DNA of 64,000 bases from Prauserella isguenensis (GCF_014191605.1 NZ_JACHWU010000003.1:1-64000), one strand, 5' to 3'; counted from the stretch's first letter, positions 52,228 through 61,351 are shown. Translations and numbers: made by a program. Notes: generated from the sequence alone by a model not told the origin.

Positions 52228-54129
52228 CTACCGCCAGTCCTCGTTCTTGTTGTTCTCCCAGTCACCGATGACCGGCGGCGCGATCGCCTGTTCGGGCGCG
52301 AAGACATCCTCGTCGTCCTCGAGGTAGCCCGCGACGCGGTGCTCCTTGTCGTCCTCGCCCTTCCGGCCCGCGGCACCACCCATTCCGGGTGCCATTCCGC
52401 CGGCCGCACCGCTGCCAGCCGTGCCACCCCCGCTCGCACCGCCACTCACGTACTGGGCCCCGGCACCACCGGCGGAGCCGCCCGCACTCCACGACCCGCT
52501 CCCGGTGGCCGGACCGCGTCCGCCTGCACCTGCGCCACCGGAACCGCCTGCCAGCACGCCGCCGATGCCGCCGCCCGGGCTCGCTCCGGTAGCACCACCG
52601 AGCCTGCTGCCGATGTCACCGTTCACCGACCCGGACCAGCCGGGCGGGTTGCCGCCCGAGGGACGCAGATCCGGCGAGTCGAACGTCGCGGGTGCGTACG
52701 ACGACGTGCCCGTGCCACTGCGGTCGACATCCGGGACGTCCACGGGGCCCGGCGCGAAGGACCCACCGCCCTGCGGCACATTCGGAACGTCCGCTACCCC
52801 GGACCCGTACGACACATCACGCGGAACACCCTGGGACGGAAACGACTCCCCACCACCCTCCGCCAGGTGCGGAGCCGTCGCCGAGAACGGCGACCCACCC
52901 TCACCGGGCCCGGCCGGCGAGTTGGGTACGAAGGACTCAGCACCGCGCTGCCGCACATCGGGTCCGTCCGGCGCCGCAGGCGGAAACGACACGTCACCCG
53001 GCGCATCCCACGACGAGAACGACTCGCCACCACCGACCCTCGCCGACAACGGCAGCCCACCGACACCGGACCCGGCCGGGCCGGCCCCACCGTCCCCCAC
53101 CGCGCCGGTCCCGGCGGCACCGTCGCCCGCGAACGCCCCATCGGCCGGTGGCACCGTCCCGGCGACCGGCGGGAACTCCTGACCGCCTGCGGTGAGTGAG
53201 TCCGCGTCTGCCACACCCGACGGCTCGGCGGGTGTGGCCGGTGCCGCTCCTGCGGCCGCCGCACCGGGGGACGCGGCCGCCCGCGGATCGGCGAGGGCGG
53301 GCGGCGGCGAGAACAGCGGCATGTCCACGGCGCCCCCGACGGTGTCGTCGAACTGCGACATGATCCGGGCTGCCTGTCCCCGCCTGGCCTCGCTCTCCCC
53401 CATCGCCTGCATCTCCTGTTGCGCCGCCATCGCGTACGCCGTCGGATCGTCGATGCCGGCCAGTCGCCGGTTCGCCTCCGCCGCGGAGAACGGCATCGGC
53501 GGGTTGGCGTCCAGCTGCTTCTGGGTCTCGTTGAGCGTCTGTGAGTGGACCTGTTGCTGCCGTCCGGTGAGGACCGCCCCCTGTGCGGTCTCGCCCAGCC
53601 ACTTGGCGACACCGGCCAGATGCTCCCTCGCAGCATCACCGCCCTCGCCCCGCCAGTCGCCCATGCTGTCGTTGATCGCGTCGGCGACGGCCTGCTGGTG
53701 CAGCGTCAGCTCGTTGCCCGCCCGCACCCATTCCTCCGAGGTCTCGGCCACCGCCGCCGAATCGGCGCCGGTGCCGAGCGTCTCGACCATCTGCTCGTGC
53801 GAGGCGTTGTCCCACACGGTTCTGGGAATCTCGCCCGTCTGCCGGATCTCCAGGCCTTCGTCCATACCGGCCCGGTCGCGGGTCAGGAAACCCTCGTAGA
53901 GACCCTGGGTGAACGCGTCACCGAGAGCGCTGAACGGGAAGATCTCCGACACGGCCTCCGCCACGTCGCGGAACTCGTGGCCCGACTCGGCCTTGTCGGT
54001 GATCTCGCCGACGTAGAACGGCGACGACGAGTCCATCGTCACGTCGTAGTGGGGGCTGTCGGGGTCGTAGGTCTCACTCTGCGGGTCCGAAACAGACCGC
54101 GTCTTCTCTTCCGGAGTGGACGTGGACAC
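52228..54129 (-). CDS. Large PPE/WXG-type secreted protein of the type VII island
   Basis: A 633-residue protein with an N-terminal helical region (about 1-270) holding a WxG motif in DSMGDWRGEGGDAAREHLAG, the usual type VII secretion substrate signature. A very long Gly/Pro/Ala/Ser-rich low-complexity region follows (about 275-590) with repeated GGxSF and PDV motifs. The conserved C-terminus, EDDEDVFAPEQAIAPPVIGDW, is one I recognise from large secreted proteins of Pseudonocardiales. The GTG at 54129 is taken because upstream frame sequence has no ribosome binding site. It is the last of three leftward genes (EspG-like, small helical protein, this). Function unknown; cell-surface location expected. 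Confidence 0.78.
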   Translation of the reverse strand: MSTSTPEEKTRSVSDPQSETYDPDSPHYDVTMDSSSPFYVGEITDKAESGHEFRDVAEAVSEIFPFSALGDAFTQGLYEGFLTRDRAGMDEGLEIRQTGEIPRTVWDNASHEQMVETLGTGADSAAVAETSEEWVRAGNELTLHQQAVADAINDSMGDWRGEGGDAAREHLAGVAKWLGETAQGAVLTGRQQQVHSQTLNETQKQLDANPPMPFSAAEANRRLAGIDDPTAYAMAAQQEMQAMGESEARRGQAARIMSQFDDTVGGAVDMPLFSPPPALADPRAAASPGAAAAGAAPATPAEPSGVADADSLTAGGQEFPPVAGTVPPADGAFAGDGAAGTGAVGDGGAGPAGSGVGGLPLSARVGGGESFSSWDAPGDVSFPPAAPDGPDVRQRGAESFVPNSPAGPGEGGSPFSATAPHLAEGGGESFPSQGVPRDVSYGSGVADVPNVPQGGGSFAPGPVDVPDVDRSGTGTSSYAPATFDSPDLRPSGGNPPGWSGSVNGDIGSRLGGATGASPGGGIGGVLAGGSGGAGAGGRGPATGSGSWSAGGSAGGAGAQYVSGGASGGGTAGSGAAGGMAPGMGGAAGRKGEDDKEHRVAGYLEDDEDVFAPEQAIAPPVIGDWENNKNEDWR

Positions 54130-54164
54130 GATCGTGGCACCTTTCTCGGCCGGCGCGGAAACGG

Positions 54165-54608
54165 TCAGAAGCGTTCGTGGAAAGCGTCGAGTTCGCCGCG
54201 GGTTCCCGACTCCGTGTCGGCGTACCGGCGCTTGGCCTCGCGGATCGCCTCGATGTACTGCGGCAGCTCTTCCCGTGCGCGGCGCAGCTGGGTGAGCAGC
54301 CCTCGTTCGTCGGAGGCCGTCCTGACCGTGTGTTGCGCCACCCATTTCGCGGTCGGCGTCGAACTCAGCTGCGGCGACGTCTCGAGCTTCGACAACGCCG
54401 CCCAGCGGTTGTCGAGGGATTCGAGGATGTCCTGGAGTGCACTGATCATCCGGTTGCCCGTGGTCTCGTCCACGGCGAAACCACCCTCGGCGGCCAGCCG
54501 TTTCAGCTCGCGCCCGCTCAACATCGAGGTCGGTCGCTCCGCACCACCCATCGCCGAAGCCGTTGCCACAACCGCGGGCCGGGCTTCGCGAATATCGCCC
54601 TCACTCAT
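54165..54608 (-). CDS. Small helical protein of the type VII island
   Basis: A 147-residue, predominantly helical and charged protein without signal peptide or membrane span (LKRLAAEGGFAVDETTGNRMISALQDILESLDNRW, then AREELPQYIEAIREAKRRYAD). Its size and helix pattern fit EspC/WXG-like type VII partners, but there is no WxG. It lies 35 bases upstream of the PPE-like gene and 14 bases downstream of the EspG-like gene, so it probably forms a complex with the large secreted protein. ATG 54608; a GTG one codon earlier is possible. Confidence 0.7.
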   Translation of the reverse strand: MSEGDIREARPAVVATASAMGGAERPTSMLSGRELKRLAAEGGFAVDETTGNRMISALQDILESLDNRWAALSKLETSPQLSSTPTAKWVAQHTVRTASDERGLLTQLRRAREELPQYIEAIREAKRRYADTESGTRGELDAFHERF

Positions 54609-54622
54609 CACACACTCCAGAC

Positions 54623-55471
54623 TCAGTAGGCTGCGGCGATCAGACCGTGGACGGCCCGGGACACCTCGGTACGGCCGGCGGGCTCGTAGCGGGCGACGAA
54701 CTCGTTGTCGCTCTCGTCCACGTGCACCAGATACCGGCCCTCGCCGGTATCGACCCAGCCCACCGACGGCGGCACGGATCCGTCACCGCGGGACGTCGAC
54801 ACGACGATCTGCCCGCCACCGCGTCGCTCACCGGCGAGCGCACGGCGCAGTCGCTCTTCCCCGGACTCGCCGGTGTTCCGTGATCGCCGCCGTGTGGTCG
54901 TCTTCCCCACGACGCGAATGTTCCCGAACGCGCTCGTCTCTTCCTCGTCGTGGGCCCGTTCGGCGGCCTTCCGAGCGTCGAACGCCGAGCGGTGCTCCGG
55001 CAGCCTCCGGCGAACCGTCGTCTCCGGGCCGGCGGCCGCGGGAACGGCGGGCAGCGCGTCGGTGAGGGTGTCGACCAGATCGTCGTCGGAGAACAGCCCG
55101 AACACCAGGTCGTCCTCCCCGTGGTGCTGCGCGACGCCCAGCGCCTCGGCACCGTCGGTGAACACCAACCGCACGATATCGCCACACCGATCGTCGATTC
55201 CACTGATCGCTACCGACACCCGGTGACGACCGAACAGCTCGAACGCCCTTCTCAGAATCGGGTGGGGGTCCTTGCCGACGAGGAGCCCCCGTTCCGCAAG
55301 CGTGCCGCTGACGATCCCGGCGAGTGTGCGCAACCGCCCAGGATCGGTTGTCGTGTTGCGGACACGGAGCGGGAAACGCCGGATGTCGGTCCCGAAGGCT
55401 TGGGCGACGACACTCGCCTCGACGCTTCCCAGCACGAACTCGTCACGACCGAACACCTTGCTGCAGGCCAC
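54623..55471 (-). CDS. EspG-family type VII secretion chaperone
   Basis: A 282-residue cytoplasmic protein of the EspG family (PF14011). It shows the start of the fold (DEFVLGSVEASVVAQAFGTDIRRFPLRVRNTTTDPGRLR), a central FGRHRVSVAISG strand and the C-terminal GEGRYLVHVDESDNEFVARYEPA strand pair, with an Arg-rich middle (RRRSRNTGESGEERLRR). EspG proteins bind PPE-type substrates and deliver them to the ESX machinery. It is first in the leftward trio and diverges from the rightward YbaB/EspC/WXG trio. Start GTG 55471; a second GTG five codons later is possible. No ESX structural genes (EccB, EccC, EccD, MycP) are in the window. Confidence 0.85.
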   Translation of the reverse strand: MACSKVFGRDEFVLGSVEASVVAQAFGTDIRRFPLRVRNTTTDPGRLRTLAGIVSGTLAERGLLVGKDPHPILRRAFELFGRHRVSVAISGIDDRCGDIVRLVFTDGAEALGVAQHHGEDDLVFGLFSDDDLVDTLTDALPAVPAAAGPETTVRRRLPEHRSAFDARKAAERAHDEEETSAFGNIRVVGKTTTRRRSRNTGESGEERLRRALAGERRGGGQIVVSTSRGDGSVPPSVGWVDTGEGRYLVHVDESDNEFVARYEPAGRTEVSRAVHGLIAAAY

Positions 55472-55812
55472 CTTTCCGGGAGAACGCCGGGTGATCGTTG
55501 CGGCGCGAACGCTAGCAGTACCCCGGACGGGAACCCACGGTTGTGTGCCGAGTTCGACTCACGTGCGCTCATATGAGCAGTCGCGAGGTGGATTGACGAG
55601 GGCGGCCTGGACCACGGCTGCGCGTGACGATAGGTTGCCCCGCGGCATCGTCGCCTCCTCCTCATTGGACCGAGCCCGACACCGCGCGCGGTCCTCGCCC
55701 GCCGTCTCCCCGTCACACGCCGGACGTCGTGCCGCACTCGACACGGCCGGGTCCATCGCCACCGCACGAGGTAGCGCGTCGGTGGCGTTCCAACGTATCG
55801 AAGGAAATGGGT
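55472..55812. other. 341-base divergent promoter region of the type VII island
   Basis: The gap between the EspG-like gene and the rightward YbaB/EspC/WXG operon has no supported gene. It contains a perfect 12-base palindrome, GCTCATATGAGC (55567-55578), and AT-richer patches near 55620-55660 that may hold promoters. Reading frames crossing it lack ribosome binding sites. Confidence 0.55.
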
Positions 55813-56343
55813 GTGGAACCGAATCCGAACCTGAGACCAGGCGAAGACCTCGAGCACTACGTCGAACGGCAGGCCCGCGAGATGCAGCATCGGGCCTCCG
55901 AGCTGCAGGACGCGTTCGCGGCAGCGGCGGCCACGGTGAGCTCGCGCGACGGCGCGGTCACGGTCTCGCTGGCACCGAACGGGGCGCTCCGCGACATCCA
56001 GCTCGGCAAACGTGCGTGCGAGCTGGGCGAGGCGCGGCTGACTGCGGCCATCATGGACACCGTGCGGGAGGCGCAGCGGCAGACCGCGCAAGCCATCGCC
56101 GGTTCCGTTGAGTCGATCATGGGCGGCGGCGAGGTCCTCGAGATGATGCAGGGCTTCCTACCCACGGACTCCGGGACAGGTTCTGGTATGGACCACTCCG
56201 CGTTCACCGGCGAATCCGAACCCGACACGGAGAGCCGGCCGCCGACGAGCTCGGCATCGACACCGCCACCGTCGTCGCGCCCCGCGCCCCGGCGCAGGCC
56301 CGAACGGGACGACGCGGATGACGACGAGGTGAATCCCTGGTGA
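55813..56343 (+). CDS. YbaB/EbfC-family DNA-binding-like protein of the type VII island
   Basis: A 176-residue protein. The first 115 residues form the YbaB fold (LEHYVERQAREMQHRASELQDAFAAA, then VSSRDGAVTVSLAPNGALRDIQLG and the C-terminal helix), and the remainder is a Pro/Ser/Asp-rich tail ending DDADDDEVNPW. In actinobacterial type VII islands YbaB-like proteins are commonly linked with EspC-like and WXG-like substrates. GTG 55813 has AAGGA seven bases upstream; ATG 55807 is the alternative. It overlaps the next gene by 4 bases. Confidence 0.8.
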   Translation: MEPNPNLRPGEDLEHYVERQAREMQHRASELQDAFAAAAATVSSRDGAVTVSLAPNGALRDIQLGKRACELGEARLTAAIMDTVREAQRQTAQAIAGSVESIMGGGEVLEMMQGFLPTDSGTGSGMDHSAFTGESEPDTESRPPTSSASTPPPSSRPAPRRRPERDDADDDEVNPW

Positions 56344-56651
56344 GCGGTGGATACGAAGTAGACGACCCGGAGGCGTTCGAGGTGTTCGGCAAGCATCTCG
56401 ACGACCTCGCCGACAACCTCCGTGGGACGGCCGAGATGATCGGCGGGTGTGTCGCCGACCCGGGCCTTTTCGGCGTGGTCGGCCAGCTCTTCGGCCTGGG
56501 CGCGACCATCCACTGCGGCAAGGCACAGTCCCAGCTCGGCAGCTACGCGGACTCGATCGGCACGTTCCGCGAGAAGCTCGACAAGGCGAGGCAGACCTAC
56601 CGCCAGCAGGAGGACGACGTGGCCGGTTCGATCTCGGAGCACACCGTATGA
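56340..56651 (+). CDS. EspC/ESX-associated small protein
   Basis: A 103-residue helical protein (VDDPEAFEVFGKHLDDLADNLRGTAEMI then LGATIHCGKAQSQLGSYADSIGTFREKLDKARQTYRQQ), matching the EspC-like ESX-associated group (PF10824). It starts with GTG 56340 overlapping the YbaB-like stop and ends overlapping the WXG-domain gene. The order YbaB - EspC-like - WXG toxin-like is typical of secreted-effector modules, where the small protein co-exports with the large one. Confidence 0.82.
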   Translation: MSGGYEVDDPEAFEVFGKHLDDLADNLRGTAEMIGGCVADPGLFGVVGQLFGLGATIHCGKAQSQLGSYADSIGTFREKLDKARQTYRQQEDDVAGSISEHTV

Positions 56652-58222
56652 GCGAGGACTACCGGCCCGGCGACTTCTGGCACAACCCACAGGAGACCCT
56701 GGGCAAGGAGGACATGCTCGCCGGCGCGGGCATCATGGACTCTGCCAACACGCTGGCCGTCGGGGTCGACAAGAAGAACGATGTGGCGATAGGCCTCGGC
56801 TCCGTGGGGCTGGCGCTCGACACTCTGGGGCTGGCGATCGACCCGGTCGGAAGCCTCGTGTCGGCGGCCATCGGCTGGTTGATCGAGCACCTCACCCCGT
56901 TCCGCGTTCCCCTCGACATGCTGATGGGCGACCCCATCGGGATCAATTCCGCCAAGGACGCCATCGACGCCGAGCGGAAGAAGCTGACCGACTGGGCCGA
57001 GGATCACAAGAAGGCGTTGGAGGAACTGCGCAAATCGTGGCGGGGCGCGGCCGCCGATGCCTTCTCCAGGGACATGGAAGGCTTGGCGGCCCATCTGGAC
57101 TCGCTCGGCAAGTACGTCGATTCAGCATCGCAGCAGATGGGCATCGCCGGTGGCCTCGTGGGTGCCTTCCGCGGCGTCATCCGGGACATCATCGCGGGTG
57201 TTCTCGGCGGCATCATCGCCGGCGCTTTCGCCGCCGCGGCAGCGATGCCCTTCACGTTCGGCGCCTCCATTCCCATCTTCATCGGTACGGTCGCCGCGAC
57301 CGTCGGCATCACGATGACGAAGATCGGCGTCCAGATCACCAAGCTCACACAGAAGCTCACCGCGGCCCGGACCAACATCGACGAGACAGGAAAACTCGGT
57401 GACGACGCCGCCAGGGCGTTCGCCGACGGTGCCGGGGGCGGGCCGAAACCCACACCGGGCGGCGGCAACGGGAGCGGTAGCAGCGGTGACGCGGGCGGGC
57501 CGGGCGGCAACACGCCTGGCAGCAGTGCCGACACGTCGGGCGGCGGTGCCGGAGGCCCCGGCGCCGCGGTGGGCGATGCCGGTGCCGACGCATCGCCGAA
57601 ACCGGATCTCACCATCGACACCGATGTGCCGAAGCCCGCCACGGGAGGCAGCCCGTCGAGCGGAGCCACCGAGTACTTCACGCCCGACACCTCTCCCCGG
57701 CCCGGCGGTGAATCGCCGGCGGGCTCCGGTTCGGAGGCGCCGAGCCCCGTTTCGAACGGCGACAACGGGTCGGTCTCGTCCGTACTGGACGGTGGCGGCA
57801 GACCCGGTGACAACGGCGGGAACGCGAACGCCGGGCCCGGTGGTAACGGCGGGGAGCCCCACGGAAACGGGGACACCCCCGGTGGCGAGAAGTCCGTGGG
57901 GCCACGGCACGAACCCCTCTCGGACAAGATGGTGCGTTATGCCAAGGAGAACCTGGACTCCGAGATCGCCGAGAAGCTTCCCCACATCAGGCCGGCCGAA
58001 CACCGCATCATCCACGAGAAGTTCGACAGCTACGTGAACATGGGAAAGCCGGACCTGACGCGGGTGTTCGGCGAACACGGTGCGGCGCGCTTCGAGTCCA
58101 TCGTGAAGACCCTGACCGACCCTGGGTACGGCGCCCGCGGATCCCTCTCCAAGAGTGGAATCGAGTTCATCAAGGCGATGGGCAGCGTCCACGAGGAAGT
58201 GAACATGAACGACGAGAAATGA
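56648..58222 (+). CDS. WXG100-domain polymorphic secreted effector candidate
   Basis: A 524-residue protein in three parts. Residues about 1-165 form a helical WXG-type domain with KSWRGAAADAFSRDMEGL (WxG at 131). Residues about 166-230 are hydrophobic and Gly/Ala-rich (GVLGGIIAGAFAAAAAM), which could span a membrane. Residues about 265-420 are a low-complexity Gly/Pro/Ser/Asp linker. The C-terminus (421-524: EPLSDKMVRYAKENLDSEIAEK to MGSVHEEVNMNDEK) is a compact charged domain I do not recognise. The layout is that of type VII polymorphic toxins, in which a variable C-terminal domain carries the activity. No obvious immunity gene follows; the next element is a terminator. Confidence 0.8.
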   Translation: MSEDYRPGDFWHNPQETLGKEDMLAGAGIMDSANTLAVGVDKKNDVAIGLGSVGLALDTLGLAIDPVGSLVSAAIGWLIEHLTPFRVPLDMLMGDPIGINSAKDAIDAERKKLTDWAEDHKKALEELRKSWRGAAADAFSRDMEGLAAHLDSLGKYVDSASQQMGIAGGLVGAFRGVIRDIIAGVLGGIIAGAFAAAAAMPFTFGASIPIFIGTVAATVGITMTKIGVQITKLTQKLTAARTNIDETGKLGDDAARAFADGAGGGPKPTPGGGNGSGSSGDAGGPGGNTPGSSADTSGGGAGGPGAAVGDAGADASPKPDLTIDTDVPKPATGGSPSSGATEYFTPDTSPRPGGESPAGSGSEAPSPVSNGDNGSVSSVLDGGGRPGDNGGNANAGPGGNGGEPHGNGDTPGGEKSVGPRHEPLSDKMVRYAKENLDSEIAEKLPHIRPAEHRIIHEKFDSYVNMGKPDLTRVFGEHGAARFESIVKTLTDPGYGARGSLSKSGIEFIKAMGSVHEEVNMNDEK

Positions 58223-58230
58223 TCGGCCCC

Positions 58231-58266
58231 TGTCCCACGGCGCGGCGTCGGAGGCGCCGTGGGACA
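58231..58266. terminator. Terminator of the type VII island operon
   Basis: TGTCCCACGGCGC pairs perfectly with GCGCCGTGGGACA across a 10-base loop, starting 9 bases after the WXG gene stop. The remaining gap to 58511 has no gene I can support and contains the rhamnose operon regulator's promoter. Confidence 0.8.
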
Positions 58267-58421
58267 CGTGTGCGCGGTTCTCGCTCGACGTCCCTCGCGT
58301 GCGGGGCCTCGTCCGGCGGGAGTGAACCCGGCGTGCGCCCCGTCCACCAGGGCCCGTCGTGCGTGGAGACCCGCGGCCGGAGCCTGGAAGAGATCGGCAC
58401 AGTGTCGGCGCGGCAGCGAGA

Positions 58422-58435
58422 TCAAAACGATTCAA
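58422..58435. promoter_or_regulatory. LacI operator before the rhamnose regulator
   Basis: TCAAAACGATTCAA, 76 bases upstream of the LacI GTG, differs at two positions from the better operator at 59656-59669 and probably mediates autoregulation. Confidence 0.55.
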
Positions 58436-58511
58436 GTGGGTTATGGTCCGATCATGAACCGATCCACCGGCACGCACCGTCGCGAACGCGGCACTGCAGG
58501 CGGGAGTCGGG

Positions 58512-59549
58512 GTGTCGGACCGACCCGATAGCCGCTCCCGTGGGGTCAGCATCAAGGATGTCGCTCGGGCCGCCGACGTGTCGGTCGCGACGGTGTCCAA
58601 CGCCCTGAACCATCCGGAACTGCTCTCCGCCGACACGCACGCGCGGGTGATGCGGGCCGTCGAGAAGCTCGGCTACGTGCGGAGCGAATCGGCCCGCCAG
58701 CTGCGCGCGGGCCAGAGTCGCATGCTCGGCCTGCTCGTGCTGGACATGCGCAATCCGTTCTTCGTCGGCATGGCGCACGGCGCCGAGCAGGCCGCCCGCG
58801 CCGACGGACTCGGCGTCATGCTGTGCGACAGCTCCCAGGAGCTCGCCGCGGAGGAGTTCTACCTGGGCCTGTTCGCCGAGCAGCGGGTTCGCGGCGCGCT
58901 CGTGACGCCCACCGACAGCTCGACGACGTCACTGTCCGTGCTGCGCAGGCACGGGATCCCGTACGTCTTCCTCGACCGCGTCGCCTCGGGCGACGAGGCC
59001 TGCTCCGTCTCGGTCGACGACGTCACCGGCGGCAGACTCGCGGTCGGCCACCTGCTCGAACAGGGCCACCGTGACATCGCCTACCTGAGCGGGCCGATGT
59101 CGCTGCCCCAGTGCCGTGACCGGCGCACCGGCGCTCTGCAGGCCTGCGACGAGGCGGGCGTCGACCACGACGCCGTCACCGTCGTCGAGACCGAATGCCT
59201 GGACGTCGACGCAGGCCGGGACGCCGGTTCCCGCCTGCTCGGACGGAGCCCGCGCCCCACGGGCGTGTTCTGCGCCAACGACCTCATCGCCCTCGGCGTG
59301 CTCCAGACCCTCGTCGCGGCGGGCGTCGCCGTGCCCGACGACATCGCGCTCGTCGGCTACGACGACATCGACTTCGCCGCGGCCGCCGCCGTGCCGCTCA
59401 CGTCCGTCCGCCAACCCGCCGCCCAGATGGGCGCCACCGCGACGGAACTGCTGGTGCGCGAGATCGCGGGCGACGAGCAGCACGTCCACGAGAACGTGGA
59501 GTTCGCCCCCGAGCTGGTCGTGCGGCGCTCCAGCATCACCCGCCACTGA
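58512..59549 (+). CDS. LacI family regulator of the rhamnose operon (RhaR-like)
   Basis: A 345-residue LacI/GalR repressor. The helix-turn-helix and hinge (about residues 8-62) read GVSIKDVARAADVSVATVSNALNHPELLSADTHARVMRAVEKLGYVRSESARQLR, and the sugar-binding domain ends VPDDIALVGYDDIDFAAAAAVPLTSVRQP, the classic LacI close. Directly downstream is an MFS transporter, mutarotase, isomerase and aldolase-dehydrogenase set for L-rhamnose, and TTGAA-N4-TTCAA sites precede both this gene and the transporter. It starts with GTG 58512. Rhamnose or an intermediate is the likely inducer. Confidence 0.92.
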   Translation: MSDRPDSRSRGVSIKDVARAADVSVATVSNALNHPELLSADTHARVMRAVEKLGYVRSESARQLRAGQSRMLGLLVLDMRNPFFVGMAHGAEQAARADGLGVMLCDSSQELAAEEFYLGLFAEQRVRGALVTPTDSSTTSLSVLRRHGIPYVFLDRVASGDEACSVSVDDVTGGRLAVGHLLEQGHRDIAYLSGPMSLPQCRDRRTGALQACDEAGVDHDAVTVVETECLDVDAGRDAGSRLLGRSPRPTGVFCANDLIALGVLQTLVAAGVAVPDDIALVGYDDIDFAAAAAVPLTSVRQPAAQMGATATELLVREIAGDEQHVHENVEFAPELVVRRSSITRH

Positions 59550-59655
59550 GCGGAGTCCCCACGCGCCGGTTGGCGGAGCCTCACCCGCCAGCGGCCGGTG
59601 CACCCCTCCCCCGGGTCCGGGCCTTGTTCACACGGTCGTGGTCCCCTACAGTGCC

Positions 59656-59669
59656 TTGAAACGATTCAA
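59656..59669. promoter_or_regulatory. LacI operator before the rhamnose transport operon
   Basis: TTGAAACGATTCAA has perfect TTGAA/TTCAA arms around ACGA, 27 bases upstream of the MFS ATG. Together with the close variant at 58422-58435 it defines the regulator's site. Confidence 0.7.
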
Positions 59670-59696
59670 CGAACGGCGGCTGAAGCGGGAGGACCA

Positions 59697-60995
59697 ATGA
59701 CGGTCCGCGTGGGAGCACGACGCACGACAGGCTGGCGAGCGACGATCGCCGTGGCCATGTCCAACTACATCGAGGCGGGCTCGATCATCGCGATCGCGAC
59801 GAGCCTGAGCTTCTGGCAGGAGCACTTCGGACTCGACGACCTGGCCGTCGGCCTGCTCGCCTCGCTCAGCGCCAACGCCTTCGGCGCGGCGGCGGGCGCC
59901 GCCATCGGCGGTCCGCTGTGCGACCGCTACGGCAGGAAGTTCATCTACACCTACGACCTGCTGCTGTTCATGTTCGGCTCGCTGCTGGCCGTCTTCGCCT
60001 CGTCGTTCGCGATGCTGCTCGTCGCGTTCGTCCTGACCGGCATCGCGGTCGGCGCCGGCGTCACGGCCTCCTGGACCTACATCGCCGAGGAGGCACCCGC
60101 CGATCGCAGAGCGGCGCACGTCGGCACCGCGCAACTGGCGTGGTCGCTCGGCCCCATGGTCGGCTATCTGCTGGCCGCGGCCCTCGTCCCGCTCGGACTA
60201 CTCGGCAGCAGGCTGATCTTCGCGCACCTGTTCGTCGTCGCCGCGATCACCTGGTGGGTGCGCCGGGGCCTGGCCGAATCCACGATCTGGACGAACCGCA
60301 CCACCTCCGGCAAACAGGTCACGTTCCTGTCCAGTCTGCGCGGACTGCTGACCACCCGCGTCAACGTCACCGCGCTGTTGTTCCTGTTCGGCGTCTACGC
60401 ACTGTGGAACGCGGTCGCGGGCCAGGCGGGCATCTTCCAGCCGCGCGTGTACGACGCCGCGGGCTTCACCGAGGTCACCCAGCAGTACCTGCTGCAGGTC
60501 GTGGTCTGGGGCTGTACGAGCCTGACGACCTACCTCGGGTTCATGCTCCTCGCCGACCGCGTGAGCAGGCGGTGGCTGTACTTCTCCGGGGCAGCGCTCG
60601 GCATCGTCGCGTGGGCCGCCCTCATCTACGCCCCGCCGGGCACGGCCACGCTGCTGTTCTTCGCGATCGGCTGGGGCGTCTCCTCCGGTATCGGCGCGCA
60701 GGCGTTCTACGGACTGTGGACCAGCGAACTGTTCGCCACGCGGTACCGCGCGAGCGCCCAGGGAGTGCTGTTCCTGTCCGCGCGCATCGTCGTCGGCCTG
60801 CTGAGTGTGTGGTTCCCGATGATGCTCACGGGGATCGGACTCAAGGGCGTCGGCGTGATCATCCTGGGACTGTTGGCCGTCGCACTGCTCGTGGGCACGA
60901 TCGGCGCACCGAACACCCAGGGCAGGACGCTGCAGGACATCGAGCGGGAACGGTACGGCCCGTCCTCCGACGACGACCTGGCGGTGCGCTCGTGA
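59697..60995 (+). CDS. MFS sugar transporter, probable L-rhamnose importer
   Basis: A 432-residue, 12-segment MFS protein of the sugar/metabolite:H+ symporter type. The N-terminal TM1-2 region (VAMSNYIEAGSIIAIATSLSFWQEHF) is followed by the motif-A-like GGPLCDRYGRKFIYTYD, and the middle loop is basic. ATG 59697 follows AGGACC. Its stop overlaps the mutarotase GTG. Position between the regulator and the rhamnose enzymes makes rhamnose the expected substrate; unlike the E. coli RhaT symporter it is a standard MFS fold. Confidence 0.88.
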   Translation: MTVRVGARRTTGWRATIAVAMSNYIEAGSIIAIATSLSFWQEHFGLDDLAVGLLASLSANAFGAAAGAAIGGPLCDRYGRKFIYTYDLLLFMFGSLLAVFASSFAMLLVAFVLTGIAVGAGVTASWTYIAEEAPADRRAAHVGTAQLAWSLGPMVGYLLAAALVPLGLLGSRLIFAHLFVVAAITWWVRRGLAESTIWTNRTTSGKQVTFLSSLRGLLTTRVNVTALLFLFGVYALWNAVAGQAGIFQPRVYDAAGFTEVTQQYLLQVVVWGCTSLTTYLGFMLLADRVSRRWLYFSGAALGIVAWAALIYAPPGTATLLFFAIGWGVSSGIGAQAFYGLWTSELFATRYRASAQGVLFLSARIVVGLLSVWFPMMLTGIGLKGVGVIILGLLAVALLVGTIGAPNTQGRTLQDIERERYGPSSDDDLAVRS

Positions 60996-61351
60996 TCAGG
61001 GTCTGTTTCCAGCTGCAGGTCGCACCGGACCGGATCGACGAGTACCGCCGCAGGCACGCCGCCGTGTGGCCCGAGATGCTCAGGGAGATCGAGGCGTCCG
61101 GCAGGCGTAACTACTCGCTCTTCCTCCGCGAGGACGGCCTGCTCATCGGCTACTACGAGACCGAGTCGGTGGAACGCTCGGACGCCTATCTCGCGAGTTC
61201 GGAGGTCGCCGCCCGGTGGGAGGCGGAGATGAGCGAGTTCTTCGTCGGCGACGGTCGTCCCGACCGGACCGCGGTGCCGCTCGACGAGGTCTTCCACCTC
61301 GAGGACCAGCTGTCCGAGATCGCTCCCCTACAGGAAGGGAATGGCGCGTAA
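60992..61351 (+). CDS. rhaM: L-rhamnose mutarotase
   Basis: A 119-residue RhaM/RhaU-type mutarotase, a ferredoxin-like dimer that interconverts alpha- and beta-L-rhamnose. Family positions are visible in RIDEYRRRHAAVWPEML (catalytic His), GRRNYSLFLREDGLLIGYYET and the C-terminal LDEVFHLE. The GTG start overlaps the transporter stop and its TAA overlaps the isomerase ATG, so the three genes are translationally coupled. Full family length is about 105-115 residues. Confidence 0.9.
   Translation: MIRVCFQLQVAPDRIDEYRRRHAAVWPEMLREIEASGRRNYSLFLREDGLLIGYYETESVERSDAYLASSEVAARWEAEMSEFFVGDGRPDRTAVPLDEVFHLEDQLSEIAPLQEGNGA

Noticed and set aside
59550-59640. Terminator between the rhamnose regulator and the transporter gene
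   Set aside because: TGGCGG and CCGCCA near 59568-59590 form only a short imperfect stem; not convincing enough to list.
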